Assembly: GCF_001648555.1 (NCBI RefSeq)
Contig: NZ_LQXM01000018.1
Span: forward strand, 1 to 52,097
DNA length: 52,097 nucleotides
Source of the DNA: Rossellomorea aquimaris TF-12
GTDB lineage: Bacteria > Bacillota > Bacilli > Bacillales > Bacillaceae_B
Reading direction: 5' to 3'
Shown here: one piece after another, positions 1 to 9,867 of the stretch
Layout of the letters: every line of letters begins with the position of its first letter
Numbering within the stretch: the stretch's first letter is position 1
The notes under the pieces: model-generated
Seen by the model: only the letters and a program-made list of their open reading frames with translations
What the model was told of the DNA's origin: nothing
Databases searched by the model: none
Translations under genes and position numbers: made by a program

Positions 1-338
<338 letters not shown>

Positions 339-401
339 AGTTTGAATAGCTCTTGTGTTACTTGTAAATCTAGAATTAACGTTGACGTTTTGTCTTGTTT
401 T

Positions 402-590
402 GTTCAGTTTTCAAGGTTCAATGTGTTGCGTTCGCTTCGTCTGAAGCAACTTAACCATCATATCAAGAATACAGTGTGTTTGTCAACAACTATTTTGAAA
501 TAATTTTTCATTTCTTTTTTTGTTGATTATTTGTACGCTGCTCTTTTGCGACGGTTTTTAAAGTATACCAAGCTATTAGATTATCGTCAA
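402..590 (-). promoter_or_regulatory. Tandem rRNA operon promoters and boxA-like leader
   Basis: Two sigma-A type promoters face the 16S gene. P1 has -35 TTGACG (590-585), a 17-base spacer and -10 TATACT (567-562). P2 has -35 TTGACA (486-481), an 18-base spacer and -10 TATGAT (462-457). Downstream, the leader contains CCTTGAAAACTGAAC (416-402), the boxA-like antitermination element usual in Bacillus rrn leaders. P1/P2 arrangement is standard for Bacillus rRNA operons. The stretch 591-780 further upstream shows nothing I recognise. Confidence 0.85.
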
Positions 591-782
591 CACTTTTAAT
601 AGAATTTCTTCATAAAACTTTCATCTTTATTAATAGAGTACACATCGAACCTAGTCATACCAACACCTCATTATCTAAATCCAACTCTACTGATAGTTAT
701 GATAAAAAAAGAATATAATAAATTGCATTCGTTTACTAGACCATTATATAGAAGAAACTAAATAATATTTCTGCAAACAAAA

Positions 783-812
783 AACGAGCCACCCTATAAA
801 AGGCGGCTCGTT
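783..812 (-). terminator. Terminator after ptsG
   Basis: On the minus strand the stem ACGAGCC / GGCTCGT, extended by neighbouring bases, is followed by a run of T. It lies directly after the ptsG stop codon and separates ptsG from the rRNA promoters. Confidence 0.85.
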
Positions 813-825
813 TCACTTCTCTCAT

Positions 826-2895
826 CTAGTCAATCTTAATGATGTTTTCATCGTTACGATTGATTTTACCTGTTTTCTCCACTGTTACTTGCTGACCTTC
901 TTTAAGGTTAGTAAAGACGATTGGTGTCATAATAGAAGGTGCGTTTTCTTTAATGTAGTCAAGATCTACTTCTAGTAGTGGTTGACCCGCTTCTACTTGG
1001 TCCCCTTCTTTCACTAGAGCTTCGAATCCTTTACCTTCTAATTTCACTGTATCGATACCAACATGGATCAATACTTCACGACCTGCTTTAGACTCTAATC
1101 CAATAGCATGCTTCGTTGGGAATACGTTCACTACTTTACCCGCTACAGGAGAAATGATTGTTCCTTCAGTAGGAAGGATAGCAAAACCGTCACCCATCAT
1201 TTTCCCAGAGAAAACTTGATCTGGAACTTCTGTAATATCTTTAATTTCACCCGTGATAGGAGCTACAAATTTTTCATTGTTTCTCTCTTCTTGAAGTGCA
1301 TCCGGGTTAACTTCTTCAATTTGTTGTTCTACTTCTTCATTTGCACTTGTTTCTACTCTACGAGGTGCTTTACCACGCATAATGTCTTGCATCTGTGATT
1401 TCAATGTGTCTGATTTAGGTCCAAAGATGGCTTGAATGCTGTTACCAACTTCAAGTACTCCAGATGCACCTAATTTCTTCAGACGATTTTTATTCACGTT
1501 CTTCGAGTCATTAACAGATACACGGAGACGAGTAATACACGCATCTAAGTGAGCGATATTTTCTTCTCCACCTAGAGCTTCTAATACATTGTATGGAAGA
1601 TCTCCAGCTGTGTTTGTTGTCGCACCTTCTTCATCATCTTCAACCTCTTCACGACCAGGAGTCATTAGGTTGAATTTGCGGATGGCAAAACGGAATCCAA
1701 AGTAGTAAATAACTGCAAAGACGATTCCAACCGGGATAACGATCCATGCATTTGTTTGAGGGTTGATTAATCCGAATAGAATATAATCAATTAATCCACC
1801 AGAGAACGTCATACCTATTTTTACATCTAACAGATGCATTGTTAAGAAAGATAAACCTGCAAAAATTGTATGGATACCGAATAGTACTGGAGCTACGAAT
1901 AAGAATGAGAATTCAATCGGCTCTGTGATACCCGTTAAGAAAGATGTTAAAGCAGCAGAAGCCATGATTCCACCAACAACTGCTTTACGCTCAGGCTTAG
2001 CTTCGTGGTAAATTGCTAAAGCCGCAGCAGGAAGTCCAAACATCATGAATGGGAATTTACCAGTCATGAACGTACCAGCTGTTAAATCTTGAACACCATC
2101 TTGAATTTGTTTCATGAATATAGCTTGGTCTCCACGCACAATGTTTCCTGCTTCAGATGTATAAGATCCGAATTCAAACCAGAAAGGCGCGTAGAAAATG
2201 TGATGAAGTCCGAATGGAATTAATGAACGTTCAACTACACCGAATACAAATGCTGCAAACGCTCTGTTTTCATTAAGCATAAAGTTAGAGAATGTGTTAA
2301 GTCCATTTTGGACCGGTGGCCAAATTACTAACATTAATAGACCAAGGATAACTGCAGATGCTGCAGTTACAATCGGAACAAATCGTTTTCCTGCGAAGAA
2401 CCCTAAATAAGAAGGAAGCTCAATCTGATAGAAACGATTGTACATGTAAGCTGCAAGTATACCTACTATAATACCACCGAATACTCCTGTTTGAAGTGTC
2501 GGAATTCCCAGTACTAATGAGTAAGCAGGGTCTACACCTTCACCTGTTACATCTCCAATGCCAAGTCCTTCAACTGTTCCCATCGTTACGTTCATAATTA
2601 AGAAACCAACGATAGCGGCTAAACCAGCTACTCCTTCACCACCAGCTAAACCAATGGCTACCCCAACTGCGAAGAGGAGTGCTAAGTTTCCAAAGATAAT
2701 TCCACCTGCTTGTTCCATTACGCTTGCAACCATTTCAACACCGCCGTTTGCAAGGAACGGAGCAAGTTCTAATAGTGTCGGATTCTGAAGGGCATTACCA
2801 AATGCCAGTAAAAGTCCAGCTGCAGGTAAAATAGCAACAGGAAGCATTAAAGCTTTTCCGACTTTTTGTAAAACGCCAAAAGCCTTTTTAAACAT
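826..2895 (-). CDS. ptsG: PTS glucose-specific EIICBA permease
   Basis: This membrane permease phosphorylates glucose as it imports it. At 689 aa it is close to the roughly 700 aa of Bacillus PtsG. The domain order is C-B-A. The multi-span EIIC domain covers about residues 1-395. EIIB covers about 425-510, with the phosphoryl cysteine in [10 protein letters not shown] (Cys453). EIIA covers about 540-689, with the active histidine in LIHVGIDT (His611) and the second pocket histidine in TKHAIGL (His596). The ATG follows a strong AAAGGAGG site. The gene is preceded by a RAT-terminator leader and by glcT, so control by GlcT antitermination is expected. A PtsG homologue specific for N-acetylglucosamine is the main alternative, but the neighbouring glcT favours glucose. 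Confidence 0.93.
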   Translation of the reverse strand: MFKKAFGVLQKVGKALMLPVAILPAAGLLLAFGNALQNPTLLELAPFLANGGVEMVASVMEQAGGIIFGNLALLFAVGVAIGLAGGEGVAGLAAIVGFLIMNVTMGTVEGLGIGDVTGEGVDPAYSLVLGIPTLQTGVFGGIIVGILAAYMYNRFYQIELPSYLGFFAGKRFVPIVTAASAVILGLLMLVIWPPVQNGLNTFSNFMLNENRAFAAFVFGVVERSLIPFGLHHIFYAPFWFEFGSYTSEAGNIVRGDQAIFMKQIQDGVQDLTAGTFMTGKFPFMMFGLPAAALAIYHEAKPERKAVVGGIMASAALTSFLTGITEPIEFSFLFVAPVLFGIHTIFAGLSFLTMHLLDVKIGMTFSGGLIDYILFGLINPQTNAWIVIPVGIVFAVIYYFGFRFAIRKFNLMTPGREEVEDDEEGATTNTAGDLPYNVLEALGGEENIAHLDACITRLRVSVNDSKNVNKNRLKKLGASGVLEVGNSIQAIFGPKSDTLKSQMQDIMRGKAPRRVETSANEEVEQQIEEVNPDALQEERNNEKFVAPITGEIKDITEVPDQVFSGKMMGDGFAILPTEGTIISPVAGKVVNVFPTKHAIGLESKAGREVLIHVGIDTVKLEGKGFEALVKEGDQVEAGQPLLEVDLDYIKENAPSIMTPIVFTNLKEGQQVTVEKTGKINRNDENIIKID

Positions 2896-2950
2896 ATGAG
2901 TTTCCTCCTTTTTTTCTATTCATTTTTTCAGCTAATTAGATGATGATTGC

Positions 2951-3062
2951 AAACAAAAAAGGCATGAGAAAAGAGGATAATGAACGTATAAGGATAGACT
3001 ACCCCAAATTATACGTTTCAATCATCTTCTTCACTCATGCCTGATCGAATCAGTAACACGTA
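2951..3062 (-). promoter_or_regulatory. ptsG leader: RAT antiterminator overlapping a long terminator hairpin
   Basis: The 182-base gap between glcT and ptsG contains, on the minus strand, a short imperfect stem around ACTGATTCGATCAGG (3053-3039) that matches the ribonucleic antiterminator fold. It overlaps the 5' arm of a long hairpin, GGCATGAG (3041-3034) pairing with CTCATGCC (2968-2961), with a second inner pairing of AACGTATAA with TTATACGTT. A run of seven T follows. In Bacillus, GlcT binds the RAT and prevents the terminator when glucose is being transported. Coordinates of the RAT are approximate. Confidence 0.88.
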
Positions 3063-3077
3063 AGAAAGATAAGTGCT

Positions 3078-3920
3078 TTACTTTACTTTATTTTGAATAC
3101 GCTGCAAATGCATAGTTAGGTAAACAGCCTCTGCATCGTAGACGGGTTTTTGTAATGTTTGCTGCATCATCTTGATCAGCTTCCAAGATAAATTATAGCA
3201 GATAGGGTATTCTTCTTTCAACAGTTTTGCAATCTTTTCTGGTTCTTCGACTTTTTCTCCTCGCAAAACACGCTCTATTGTATAACGAATATGTCGAACA
3301 AGCCTCATATAATCAACACTGTCTTTATTAATTTCCACTTCCAGCTGTTGTTCAATCATTCCCGTCAGACGAGATATCAGCTGTGAGTGTTGATTAACTT
3401 CAGAAAGATCTTTATTCATCATAGCACTATGAATATGAAGAGCAATGAAACCTACTTCACCTTCCGGAAGGTGAACCTCTGTCATCTCATTGATCATAGC
3501 TACAACTTCTCTGGCTATTTCGTATTCAAAGGGATACAGGGTTTTCGTTTCCACTAAAAAGGGATTTCGAACCTCCATTCCTCTCATGAGTCGATTAATA
3601 GCAAAAAGGATATGGTCAGTCAGGGCAATATGAATATGCTCATTTAAAAATGAGTTCGTTCTTTTCCTTATTAATTCAATGGCAGAAATAATGACATTAG
3701 ACATATCGTCGTTTAGGAAAGGAAGAAGGTTTTTGTACTGTTCCTGCTCCTTTTCTCCTTTTAAAACAAACATTTTTTCTGCTATATCGTTTTGAATGGG
3801 GTCCCCTTTTTTACGGTTAAACCCTATTCCTTTACCAATCAGAACAACTTCACCGTAACTTTCATGCTCGGCTATTAAAACATTGTTATTCAGTGCTTTA
3901 TTCACATTTAAAGTGGACAT
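3078..3920 (-). CDS. glcT: PtsGHI operon transcription antiterminator GlcT
   Basis: A BglG/SacY-family RNA-binding antiterminator of 280 aa (B. subtilis GlcT is 285). The N-terminal co-antiterminator domain (about 1-60) carries the typical KALNNNVLIA and GKGIGFNRKKGD motifs. Two PRD domains follow, with conserved histidines in LTDHILFAINR, FIALHIHSA and VRHIRYTIER. The reading frame is open further upstream to a GTG at 3956. However, AGGGAG lies 7 bases before the ATG at 3920, and that start gives the usual family N-terminus, so I use it. It directly precedes the RAT leader of ptsG. No ptsH or ptsI is nearby. Confidence 0.92.
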   Translation of the reverse strand: MSTLNVNKALNNNVLIAEHESYGEVVLIGKGIGFNRKKGDPIQNDIAEKMFVLKGEKEQEQYKNLLPFLNDDMSNVIISAIELIRKRTNSFLNEHIHIALTDHILFAINRLMRGMEVRNPFLVETKTLYPFEYEIAREVVAMINEMTEVHLPEGEVGFIALHIHSAMMNKDLSEVNQHSQLISRLTGMIEQQLEVEINKDSVDYMRLVRHIRYTIERVLRGEKVEEPEKIAKLLKEEYPICYNLSWKLIKMMQQTLQKPVYDAEAVYLTMHLQRIQNKVK

Positions 3921-4043
3921 AGACATTCTCCCTATATATTCGACCATTTTCGACACTTTCCGATTCCATGATTTTAACGAACTCTCACGTTTTTTTCAAT
4001 TCTTTCTTTCATTATAATAGATTCTTCCAAAAATAGAAAAGAA

Positions 4044-4065
4044 GCTGATCTCGAAAGACCAGCTC
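4044..4065 (-). terminator. Terminator after pbuG
   Basis: The minus-strand stem AGCTGGTC / GATCAGCT has a short loop and is followed by TCTTTTC. It lies just past the pbuG stop codon. It is of modest strength because the T run is interrupted. Confidence 0.6.
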
Positions 4066-4071
4066 TATGCA

Positions 4072-5406
4072 TTACACCAAGAAAAGAAAATACAGTACAA
4101 AGATGACAAACAGGAGATACATGATAGGGTGGATATCTTTCCTACGCCCTTTCATGATCATCGTAATCGGGTAGAAAATAAACCCTATGGCGATCCCTGT
4201 TGCGATACTATATGTCAGTGGCATCGCCACTATCGTTAGGAATGCGGGAACTGCCACCTCAAATTTCTTCCAATCAATTTCCCCTAATGATGAAACCATT
4301 AACACCCCAACAATGATAAGAGCTGGTGCAGTGACTGGGGCCGTTATGACCGCTAGTACAGGAAAAAAGAAAATGGAAAGTAAGAATAGAACTCCTGTTA
4401 CTACAGATGCAAATCCGGTTCTCGCACCTGCCGCTACCCCGGCGGATGACTCAATGTAGGAAGTGGTTGTTGACGTACCAAGAATAGCACCGACAACCGT
4501 CGCACATGAATCGGCGAATAATGCTTTACCTGCACGTGGTAATTTATTGTTTTTCATTAATCCTGCTTGATTTGCAACAGCAACCAGCGTGCCAGCTGTA
4601 TCAAAGAAATCAACGAATAAGAAAGTCAGAACAACTACTAACATTTGGATTGTGAATATACTGCCAGCATCGTTAAACAATGGGTCAAGAGCTGCCCCAA
4701 ATGTCGGCGCTAGACTCGGTGCTGCATCTACTACTTTTGTTGGCATGTCAATCAACCCGACAATCATACCGACAATAGTAGTGACGACCATCCCGATGAA
4801 AATACCGCCTTTAACTCCTCTTGTCATTAAAATGACGGTAACAACAATACCAAAGATAGCAAGCAATGTTGGTCCTTTTGTCAGGTCCCCTAAACCAACT
4901 AATACTGCATCATTATTAACAATTATCCCTGCATTTTGAAAACCAATGAATGTAATAAATAATCCAATACCTGCTCCAACTGCATATTTCAATTCAGAAG
5001 GAATCGCATTAATAATTTTCTCTCGAATTCCTGATAGTGTTAACGCAATGAAAATGAGCCCTGAAATCAAGACCCCTGTAAGAGCTGATTGCCACGGAAC
5101 CCCCATTGTCAAAACAACCGTGTAGGCGAAGAATGCGTTCAGCCCCATTCCAGGAGCTAACGCAATGGGATATTTGGCCAGGAGCCCCATAATCAATGAA
5201 CCGATAGCAGCCGCTAAAGCTGTTGCTACAAATACGGCTCCAGCATCCATCCTCATACTATCTGGAAGATCTGGTACGGATTGAAGTGTTAGCGTAAGTG
5301 GATTAACGATCAATATATAAGCCATTGATAAAAACGTTGTTAAACCACCTATTACTTCTCTTCTATAATTGGTTCCTAACTGTTCAAACTGAAAGAACTT
5401 TTTCAT
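4072..5406 (-). CDS. pbuG: Guanine/hypoxanthine permease, AzgA (NCS2) family
   Basis: A 444-aa inner-membrane purine permease with about 12-14 predicted hydrophobic segments. It shows the family signatures LAPGMGLNAFFAYTVV, FFDTAGTLVAVANQAG and GTSTTTSYIESSAGVAAGARTG. Its length matches Bacillus PbuG (440). It imports guanine and hypoxanthine by proton symport. The ATG follows GGAGGGAG. The 5' leader is a guanine-type riboswitch with a terminator, which fits a guanine/hypoxanthine carrier better than an adenine carrier. The gene lies downstream of guaA, which carries its own riboswitch, so salvage and synthesis respond to the same ligand. Confidence 0.92.
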   Translation of the reverse strand: MKKFFQFEQLGTNYRREVIGGLTTFLSMAYILIVNPLTLTLQSVPDLPDSMRMDAGAVFVATALAAAIGSLIMGLLAKYPIALAPGMGLNAFFAYTVVLTMGVPWQSALTGVLISGLIFIALTLSGIREKIINAIPSELKYAVGAGIGLFITFIGFQNAGIIVNNDAVLVGLGDLTKGPTLLAIFGIVVTVILMTRGVKGGIFIGMVVTTIVGMIVGLIDMPTKVVDAAPSLAPTFGAALDPLFNDAGSIFTIQMLVVVLTFLFVDFFDTAGTLVAVANQAGLMKNNKLPRAGKALFADSCATVVGAILGTSTTTSYIESSAGVAAGARTGFASVVTGVLFLLSIFFFPVLAVITAPVTAPALIIVGVLMVSSLGEIDWKKFEVAVPAFLTIVAMPLTYSIATGIAIGFIFYPITMIMKGRRKDIHPIMYLLFVIFVLYFLFLV

Positions 5407-5470
5407 TATTTTTCTCCCTCCAATAAGACGTCGCAGGATGGTGAAACATTTAACTTTGCTCCAATAAAAA

Positions 5471-5499
5471 AAGTCCTGAACTACCCGAGTTCAGGACTT
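5471..5499 (-). terminator. Riboswitch expression-platform terminator before pbuG
   Basis: On the minus strand AAGTCCTGAACT pairs with AGTTCAGGACTT, followed by TTTTTTT. It lies about 70 bases after the purine aptamer and before the pbuG ribosome-binding site, as in transcription-terminating guanine riboswitches. Confidence 0.92.
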
Positions 5500-5568
5500 A
5501 GACTATAAAGATAACAGATGAATAGGACTGAAAAATGAGATTAAACAATTGACGGTCCTAGTATCAAT

Positions 5569-5641
5569 CACCTCGTAGTCAAGCCATTTACGGTAGCTTG
5601 GTAGAAACGCTCGGGCCCTATTCCCGAAATTATACGACGTA
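5569..5641 (-). promoter_or_regulatory. Purine (guanine-type) riboswitch aptamer, pbuG leader
   Basis: The minus strand shows the conserved purine aptamer: P1 strand CGTCGTATAAT, GGGAATAGGGCCC, GTTTCTACC, CCGTAAAT and the closing GACTACGAGG. The specificity base after GA in the last junction is C, which pairs guanine or hypoxanthine; adenine aptamers have U. A downstream terminator makes this an OFF switch. I infer repression of pbuG when guanine is plentiful. Confidence 0.95.
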
Positions 5642-5675
5642 ATACTATTATAATGTTTTTTATGATTACGGTACT

Positions 5676-5704
5676 ATTGTACCAACCTTAAACATGACCG
5701 TCAA
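5676..5704 (-). promoter_or_regulatory. Sigma-A promoter of pbuG
   Basis: TTGACG (5704-5699), 17-base spacer, TACAAT (5681-5676), placed about 35 bases upstream of the riboswitch aptamer. The spacing and near-consensus hexamers make this a convincing vegetative promoter. Confidence 0.8.
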
Positions 5705-5791
5705 TAGAATATACGAACATTTTGTTATTTTTTAAAATGAACGTTCGTGTTCGTCAAAATTATCCATATTATGTCGAATCCTACCGAAGCA

Positions 5792-7345
5792 TTATTCCCA
5801 TTCGATTGTTGCAGGTGGCTTACTCGTTACATCATAGACAACGCGGTTGATATGGTCCACTTCGTTTACAATGCGTGTAGAAATTTTCTCTAATACGTCC
5901 CATGGAATGCGAGCCCAATCAGAAGTCATACCATCAATGGATGTAACCGCACGGATTCCTATCGTGTAGTCATAGGTTCTTGCATCTCCCATCACACCTA
6001 CACTGCGGATGTCAGGCAGGACGGTGAAATATTGCCAAATGTTTCGATCAAGGCCTGCTTTTTTTATTTCATCTCGCAGGATATGGTCAGATTCACGAAC
6101 AATTTCCAGCTTTTGTTCTGAGATTTCTCCAAGCACACGGATTCCAAGACCAGGACCTGGGAATGGTTGACGCCATACTATATCATCAGGAATTCCAAGC
6201 TCTGACCCTAAAGCACGAACCTCATCCTTAAACAATGTGTTCAACGGTTCAATAAGAGTGAATTGCATATCTTCAGGTAACCCACCCACATTGTGGTGAG
6301 ATTTGATCGTTTGAGCAGTAGCTGTTCCACTCTCAATAATATCGGTATACAAGGTACCCTGGGCTAGATACTCAATACCCTCTAATTTCGTCGCTTCATC
6401 ATCAAAGACATAAATAAACTCGTTTCCGATAATTTTACGTTTTTGTTCTGGATCGGATACACCTTTTAATTTATTTAAGAATCGATCTTGCGCGTCCACT
6501 TTGATGACATTCATGTTGAAGCCTTCAGAGAAAGTTTTCATAACGCTGTCCGCTTCCCCTTTACGAAGGAGGCCGTGATCAACAAATATACAAGTTAACT
6601 GGTCACCAATTGCTTTATGAATTAGTACAGCTACAACTGATGAATCCACTCCACCGCTTAGAGCACAAAGAACTTTCTTGTCTCCAACGATTTGACGGAT
6701 TTTATCCATCTCCATGTCAATGAAGCTTTCCATTGTCCAATCGCCTTCGCAGCCACACACTTCAAAGACAAAGTTCTTAAGCATTTCATTTCCATGTACA
6801 GAGTGACGAACCTCTGGATGGAATTGAACAGCATATAGTCCTTTTTCTTCATTACTCATTGAAGCGATCGGACAAGATGGATTCGTTGCATTCACGTCAA
6901 ACCCTTCAGGAGCCTCTACTACCAGGTCTCCATGACTCATCCAGACTACTTGCTCTTCAGCAAGATTTGAAAACAGCTTTGATTGCTTTTCAATCGTCAT
7001 GGTCGCCTTACCATACTCACGGTGTTTCGCTCGTTCTACCTTTCCCCCAAAATGCATGGTCATTAATTGCATTCCATAGCAAATCCCCAGGATAGGGATA
7101 TCTAAATCAAAGATCCGTTCATCACAACGAAAGGAGTCCTCTCCATATACACTGTTGGGTCCTCCAGAAAAAATAATTCCAGTAGGATTCATTTCCTTAA
7201 TTTCCTCAAGAGTAACTGTATGTGGATGGAGTTCACTATAAACACCAAATTCACGTATTCTTCGTGTAATTAATTGATTGTATTGACTTCCAAAGTCTAA
7301 AACAACGATCATTTCTTGATTGTGCAATTCTTCTTTTCCAAGCAT
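5792..7345 (-). CDS. guaA: GMP synthase (glutamine-hydrolysing)
   Basis: This enzyme converts XMP to GMP with ATP and glutamine, the last step of guanine nucleotide synthesis. It has 517 aa (B. subtilis 513). The glutamine amidotransferase domain covers about 10-205, with nucleophile cysteine in [10 protein letters not shown] and histidine in [10 protein letters not shown]. The ATP pyrophosphatase domain has the PP-loop [12 protein letters not shown]. The C-terminal dimerisation domain carries [11 protein letters not shown]. The ATG is preceded by GAGGTG at good distance. Its riboswitch-controlled leader and separate promoter set it apart from yebA just upstream. The order yeaC-yeaD-yebA-guaA-pbuG is the one known from B. 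subtilis. Confidence 0.97.
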   Translation of the reverse strand: MLGKEELHNQEMIVVLDFGSQYNQLITRRIREFGVYSELHPHTVTLEEIKEMNPTGIIFSGGPNSVYGEDSFRCDERIFDLDIPILGICYGMQLMTMHFGGKVERAKHREYGKATMTIEKQSKLFSNLAEEQVVWMSHGDLVVEAPEGFDVNATNPSCPIASMSNEEKGLYAVQFHPEVRHSVHGNEMLKNFVFEVCGCEGDWTMESFIDMEMDKIRQIVGDKKVLCALSGGVDSSVVAVLIHKAIGDQLTCIFVDHGLLRKGEADSVMKTFSEGFNMNVIKVDAQDRFLNKLKGVSDPEQKRKIIGNEFIYVFDDEATKLEGIEYLAQGTLYTDIIESGTATAQTIKSHHNVGGLPEDMQFTLIEPLNTLFKDEVRALGSELGIPDDIVWRQPFPGPGLGIRVLGEISEQKLEIVRESDHILRDEIKKAGLDRNIWQYFTVLPDIRSVGVMGDARTYDYTIGIRAVTSIDGMTSDWARIPWDVLEKISTRIVNEVDHINRVVYDVTSKPPATIEWE

Positions 7346-7465
7346 TCAGTTCACCTCATTAAAATTGTTTTTAACAGAAAACCTTTTTCCCTGGGCAAGA
7401 TATGTAAGCCCTGTTGTACTTTTAAATTTTTTAATATTGTTAGCATTCCAAAAAACAATAAAAAA

Positions 7466-7502
7466 ACTAGACTTCGCCTATAAAAAAAGGCAGAATTCTA
7501 GT
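7466..7502 (-). terminator. Riboswitch expression-platform terminator before guaA
   Basis: On the minus strand ACTAGAATTCTGCC pairs, with one mismatch and a bulge, with GGCGAAGTCTAGT, followed by TTTTTTT. It lies between the guaA aptamer and the guaA start, consistent with ligand-dependent termination. Confidence 0.88.
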
Positions 7503-7537
7503 TTTTTTGTACACAAAAATGTCAAATTAGAACACTG

Positions 7538-7608
7538 CCTTCATAGTCCAGTCATTTAAGGTGACCGGGTAGAAACTTTCGAACCGTATTATCGAGGATA
7601 TACGAAGG
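7538..7608 (-). promoter_or_regulatory. Purine (guanine-type) riboswitch aptamer, guaA leader
   Basis: The minus strand reads CCTTCGTATA (P1), the L2 arm region, GTTTCTACC, ACCTTAAAT, then GACTATGAAGG closing P1. The specificity position is C (GAC), so guanine or hypoxanthine is the expected ligand. The usual CCGTAAA is CCTTAAA here, a variant at a position that also differs in some known aptamers such as the add adenine switch. With the terminator at 7466-7502 it should switch guaA off. Confidence 0.93.
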
Positions 7609-7640
7609 ATGCTAACGAACCATATTATTAATTTGACATC

Positions 7641-7669
7641 ATTTTAAACCTTGTTTGAATACTGGTCAA
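7641..7669 (-). promoter_or_regulatory. Sigma-A promoter of guaA
   Basis: TTGACC (7669-7664), 17-base spacer, TAAAAT (7646-7641). It overlaps the last codons of yebA and leads straight into the guaA riboswitch, so guaA can be transcribed independently of the yeaCD-yebA genes. Confidence 0.72.
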
Positions 7670-9867
7670 CCTGTTGTTCTTTTAATTAAATTTTCCCACA
7701 ATTCTCTCATCTTAATCCAATCATCATTTGTCGGCTTTTGACCATATAATCTTTTCTCGTAACGGGTGGTTAAACTGGTCATTTCTCTTGTACCAAAGAA
7801 GGAGTCAACGTACCTTGAATAACCCCTTAAGGTTTGACCATCTTCCAGCTTTAATCCATATCTACCTAATTGTTTCATAAGAGAAAGATACGCATCTGTG
7901 AAGGTATCCTCTGATTTCTTATTTCGATAATAGAAGATTAACACATGAGGTAACCATCGGCGTCTCACGAAATACAATACTATTCCTAAGCCAACCAAAC
8001 ATAAGAAGCCAAACAACATTTTCCCCCAATTATCTTTAATGAACGTTACAGTGTTATCCCAAAGCTTAGCGAGTGAAATGCCCTCACCCTTAGAAGCTTC
8101 TTCTTCTTCAGGACCTAACGGCTTTTTCGGTGTTTCTTTTTCTGGTACTGGCGTTTCATCAGTATCTGTATCAGGAACATCTAAGTCATATTTATATGAG
8201 ACGTTATTACTGAATCCAACAGTAGGTTCAAACGGAACCCACCCTACTTCAGGGAAGAATACTTCAACCCATGAATGGGCATTATTATTTGAAACTTCAT
8301 AAAGCTTATATTGAGAATCAATCTGACGACTGTATTCACCCTCTGTATAGCCCTTGACCCATCTTGCTGGTATTCCAAGTGAGCGGAGTAGGACAACCAT
8401 AGAAGTAGAAAAATTATCGCAGTATCCCCTTTGTGATTCAAATAAGAATTGGTCGACATAATCCTGATTTTCTTCTGGAACCGGTACATCAAATTGATCA
8501 TACACATACGCTTTCTTTGAAAAATAATTTTCTACTTCGCGCACCTTGTCATACCAATTATCCTCTTCTGCTGTAATCTCTACCGCTAAGTCTTTTACTC
8601 GTTGTGGAACACTTGCAGGAAGCTGGGTGTACCGATTCACAAACTCAGGAGTTTGCATGATTTCATGGTCTTCATTTGCCGCTTTCATCCGTTTTTGCGA
8701 ATAGGAAGGAGAACGGTAAGATATTGTGTAGCCCTCTAAGCTCACATTATCATCTGAACTCTCATAACTCGTGATTTTTTCATCAATCACATTAAGGGCA
8801 AAATAACCATCTTCATTTCCTGATACCTTTTCAAATCCATAAGGATAGACAATATGAGAATAACGCTGCTCCACCATGACCTTTTCAGATTCCACTTCTT
8901 TCTCTTTATCTAATGGATTGATCACAAGTGGCGCTTGTTCATCAGAATTAAAAGGGAGCTTTTTTTGTTCGGTTGGAATAGACTGCTCCCACCCTTTACC
9001 CGTATAAAGGTCTTTGGTTTCGATTCTCCAGTAGTGCTCTCTTGTCACTTCTGCATTAAAAACCACTGTGGGATCTCCAATAAACGGACCTCCCAGCTGA
9101 GAATCGTCTGAATCATAACCGAGCTTATTTACCCCATTTCCCCCTGCACCTTCTGCAAAGGATTGGATATAAGGAACAGGGTCCGGCCAAATAGGATTCG
9201 CCTTTGGAACAGCAAAGGCGATAACGGAACTGACACCAAGCATAACGGTAAGAGGAACTATCCAACGATGCCTGCTCATTTTAGAGCCGAGAAGCATTTC
9301 TCCTTGAATTAATCTTTCAAGAGCCAGTAACCCCATTAATAAGAATCCGAAGATGACTACGCGCACAATCGCCTTATCCCCTTCGTAAATGGTGAAAGTG
9401 TCAATAACACTGATATACGTTACGGTCATAATGTAAAAAAGTAAAATCGTTTTCCGAACGGATAACCAATAATAGAGTAAATAGGTCATGAGCCAAAGCA
9501 AAATAAAAAAGAGCAGGCTGCGATAAACAAAGGACAGGTCTGGCCATTGACGGCCAAAGGTCAGTAGAATATTTACCCATAGATCCTTTAGAAATTCACC
9601 TAGCCACAGGAAGCTAAAAAATGATCCAGTGAAATACAGTGAATGCAAAGAGAATAAGATAAAGATGCTCTTTACACTTGCTGTTAAAAAATAATGGAGC
9701 CGGAAATAAGATAGGATGAGACTCAAAGCAATAAATACCACGAAATAGGTAAGACTACCTGTATCCGTGATCACTTTTAGTGGCTTTAACCACTCCCATA
9801 ACAAAAGAAACCCGAAAAAATAAATCATAATGGTATAGAATGTATGTTTTGACGTTTCATGTCTCAT
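7666..9867 (-). CDS. yebA: Membrane transglutaminase-like protease homologue (TgpA/YebA type)
   Basis: A 733-aa membrane protein. The N-terminal about 200 residues form 6-7 hydrophobic helices (DUF3488/TgpA N-region). A transglutaminase core lies around 440-570, with catalytic cysteine in GYCDNFSTS and histidine in NAHSWVEVFFP. One more membrane helix lies near 630, followed by a cytoplasmic DUF4129-like tail. At the third catalytic position I read GWVPFEPT, with Glu where many relatives have Asp. Its ATG overlaps the yeaD stop by 4 bases, so translation is coupled. MoxR-DUF58-transglutaminase triplets are common in bacteria and thought to act together on cell-surface proteins. The substrate is unknown. 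Confidence 0.88.
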   Translation of the reverse strand: MRHETSKHTFYTIMIYFFGFLLLWEWLKPLKVITDTGSLTYFVVFIALSLILSYFRLHYFLTASVKSIFILFSLHSLYFTGSFFSFLWLGEFLKDLWVNILLTFGRQWPDLSFVYRSLLFFILLWLMTYLLYYWLSVRKTILLFYIMTVTYISVIDTFTIYEGDKAIVRVVIFGFLLMGLLALERLIQGEMLLGSKMSRHRWIVPLTVMLGVSSVIAFAVPKANPIWPDPVPYIQSFAEGAGGNGVNKLGYDSDDSQLGGPFIGDPTVVFNAEVTREHYWRIETKDLYTGKGWEQSIPTEQKKLPFNSDEQAPLVINPLDKEKEVESEKVMVEQRYSHIVYPYGFEKVSGNEDGYFALNVIDEKITSYESSDDNVSLEGYTISYRSPSYSQKRMKAANEDHEIMQTPEFVNRYTQLPASVPQRVKDLAVEITAEEDNWYDKVREVENYFSKKAYVYDQFDVPVPEENQDYVDQFLFESQRGYCDNFSTSMVVLLRSLGIPARWVKGYTEGEYSRQIDSQYKLYEVSNNNAHSWVEVFFPEVGWVPFEPTVGFSNNVSYKYDLDVPDTDTDETPVPEKETPKKPLGPEEEEASKGEGISLAKLWDNTVTFIKDNWGKMLFGFLCLVGLGIVLYFVRRRWLPHVLIFYYRNKKSEDTFTDAYLSLMKQLGRYGLKLEDGQTLRGYSRYVDSFFGTREMTSLTTRYEKRLYGQKPTNDDWIKMRELWENLIKRTTG

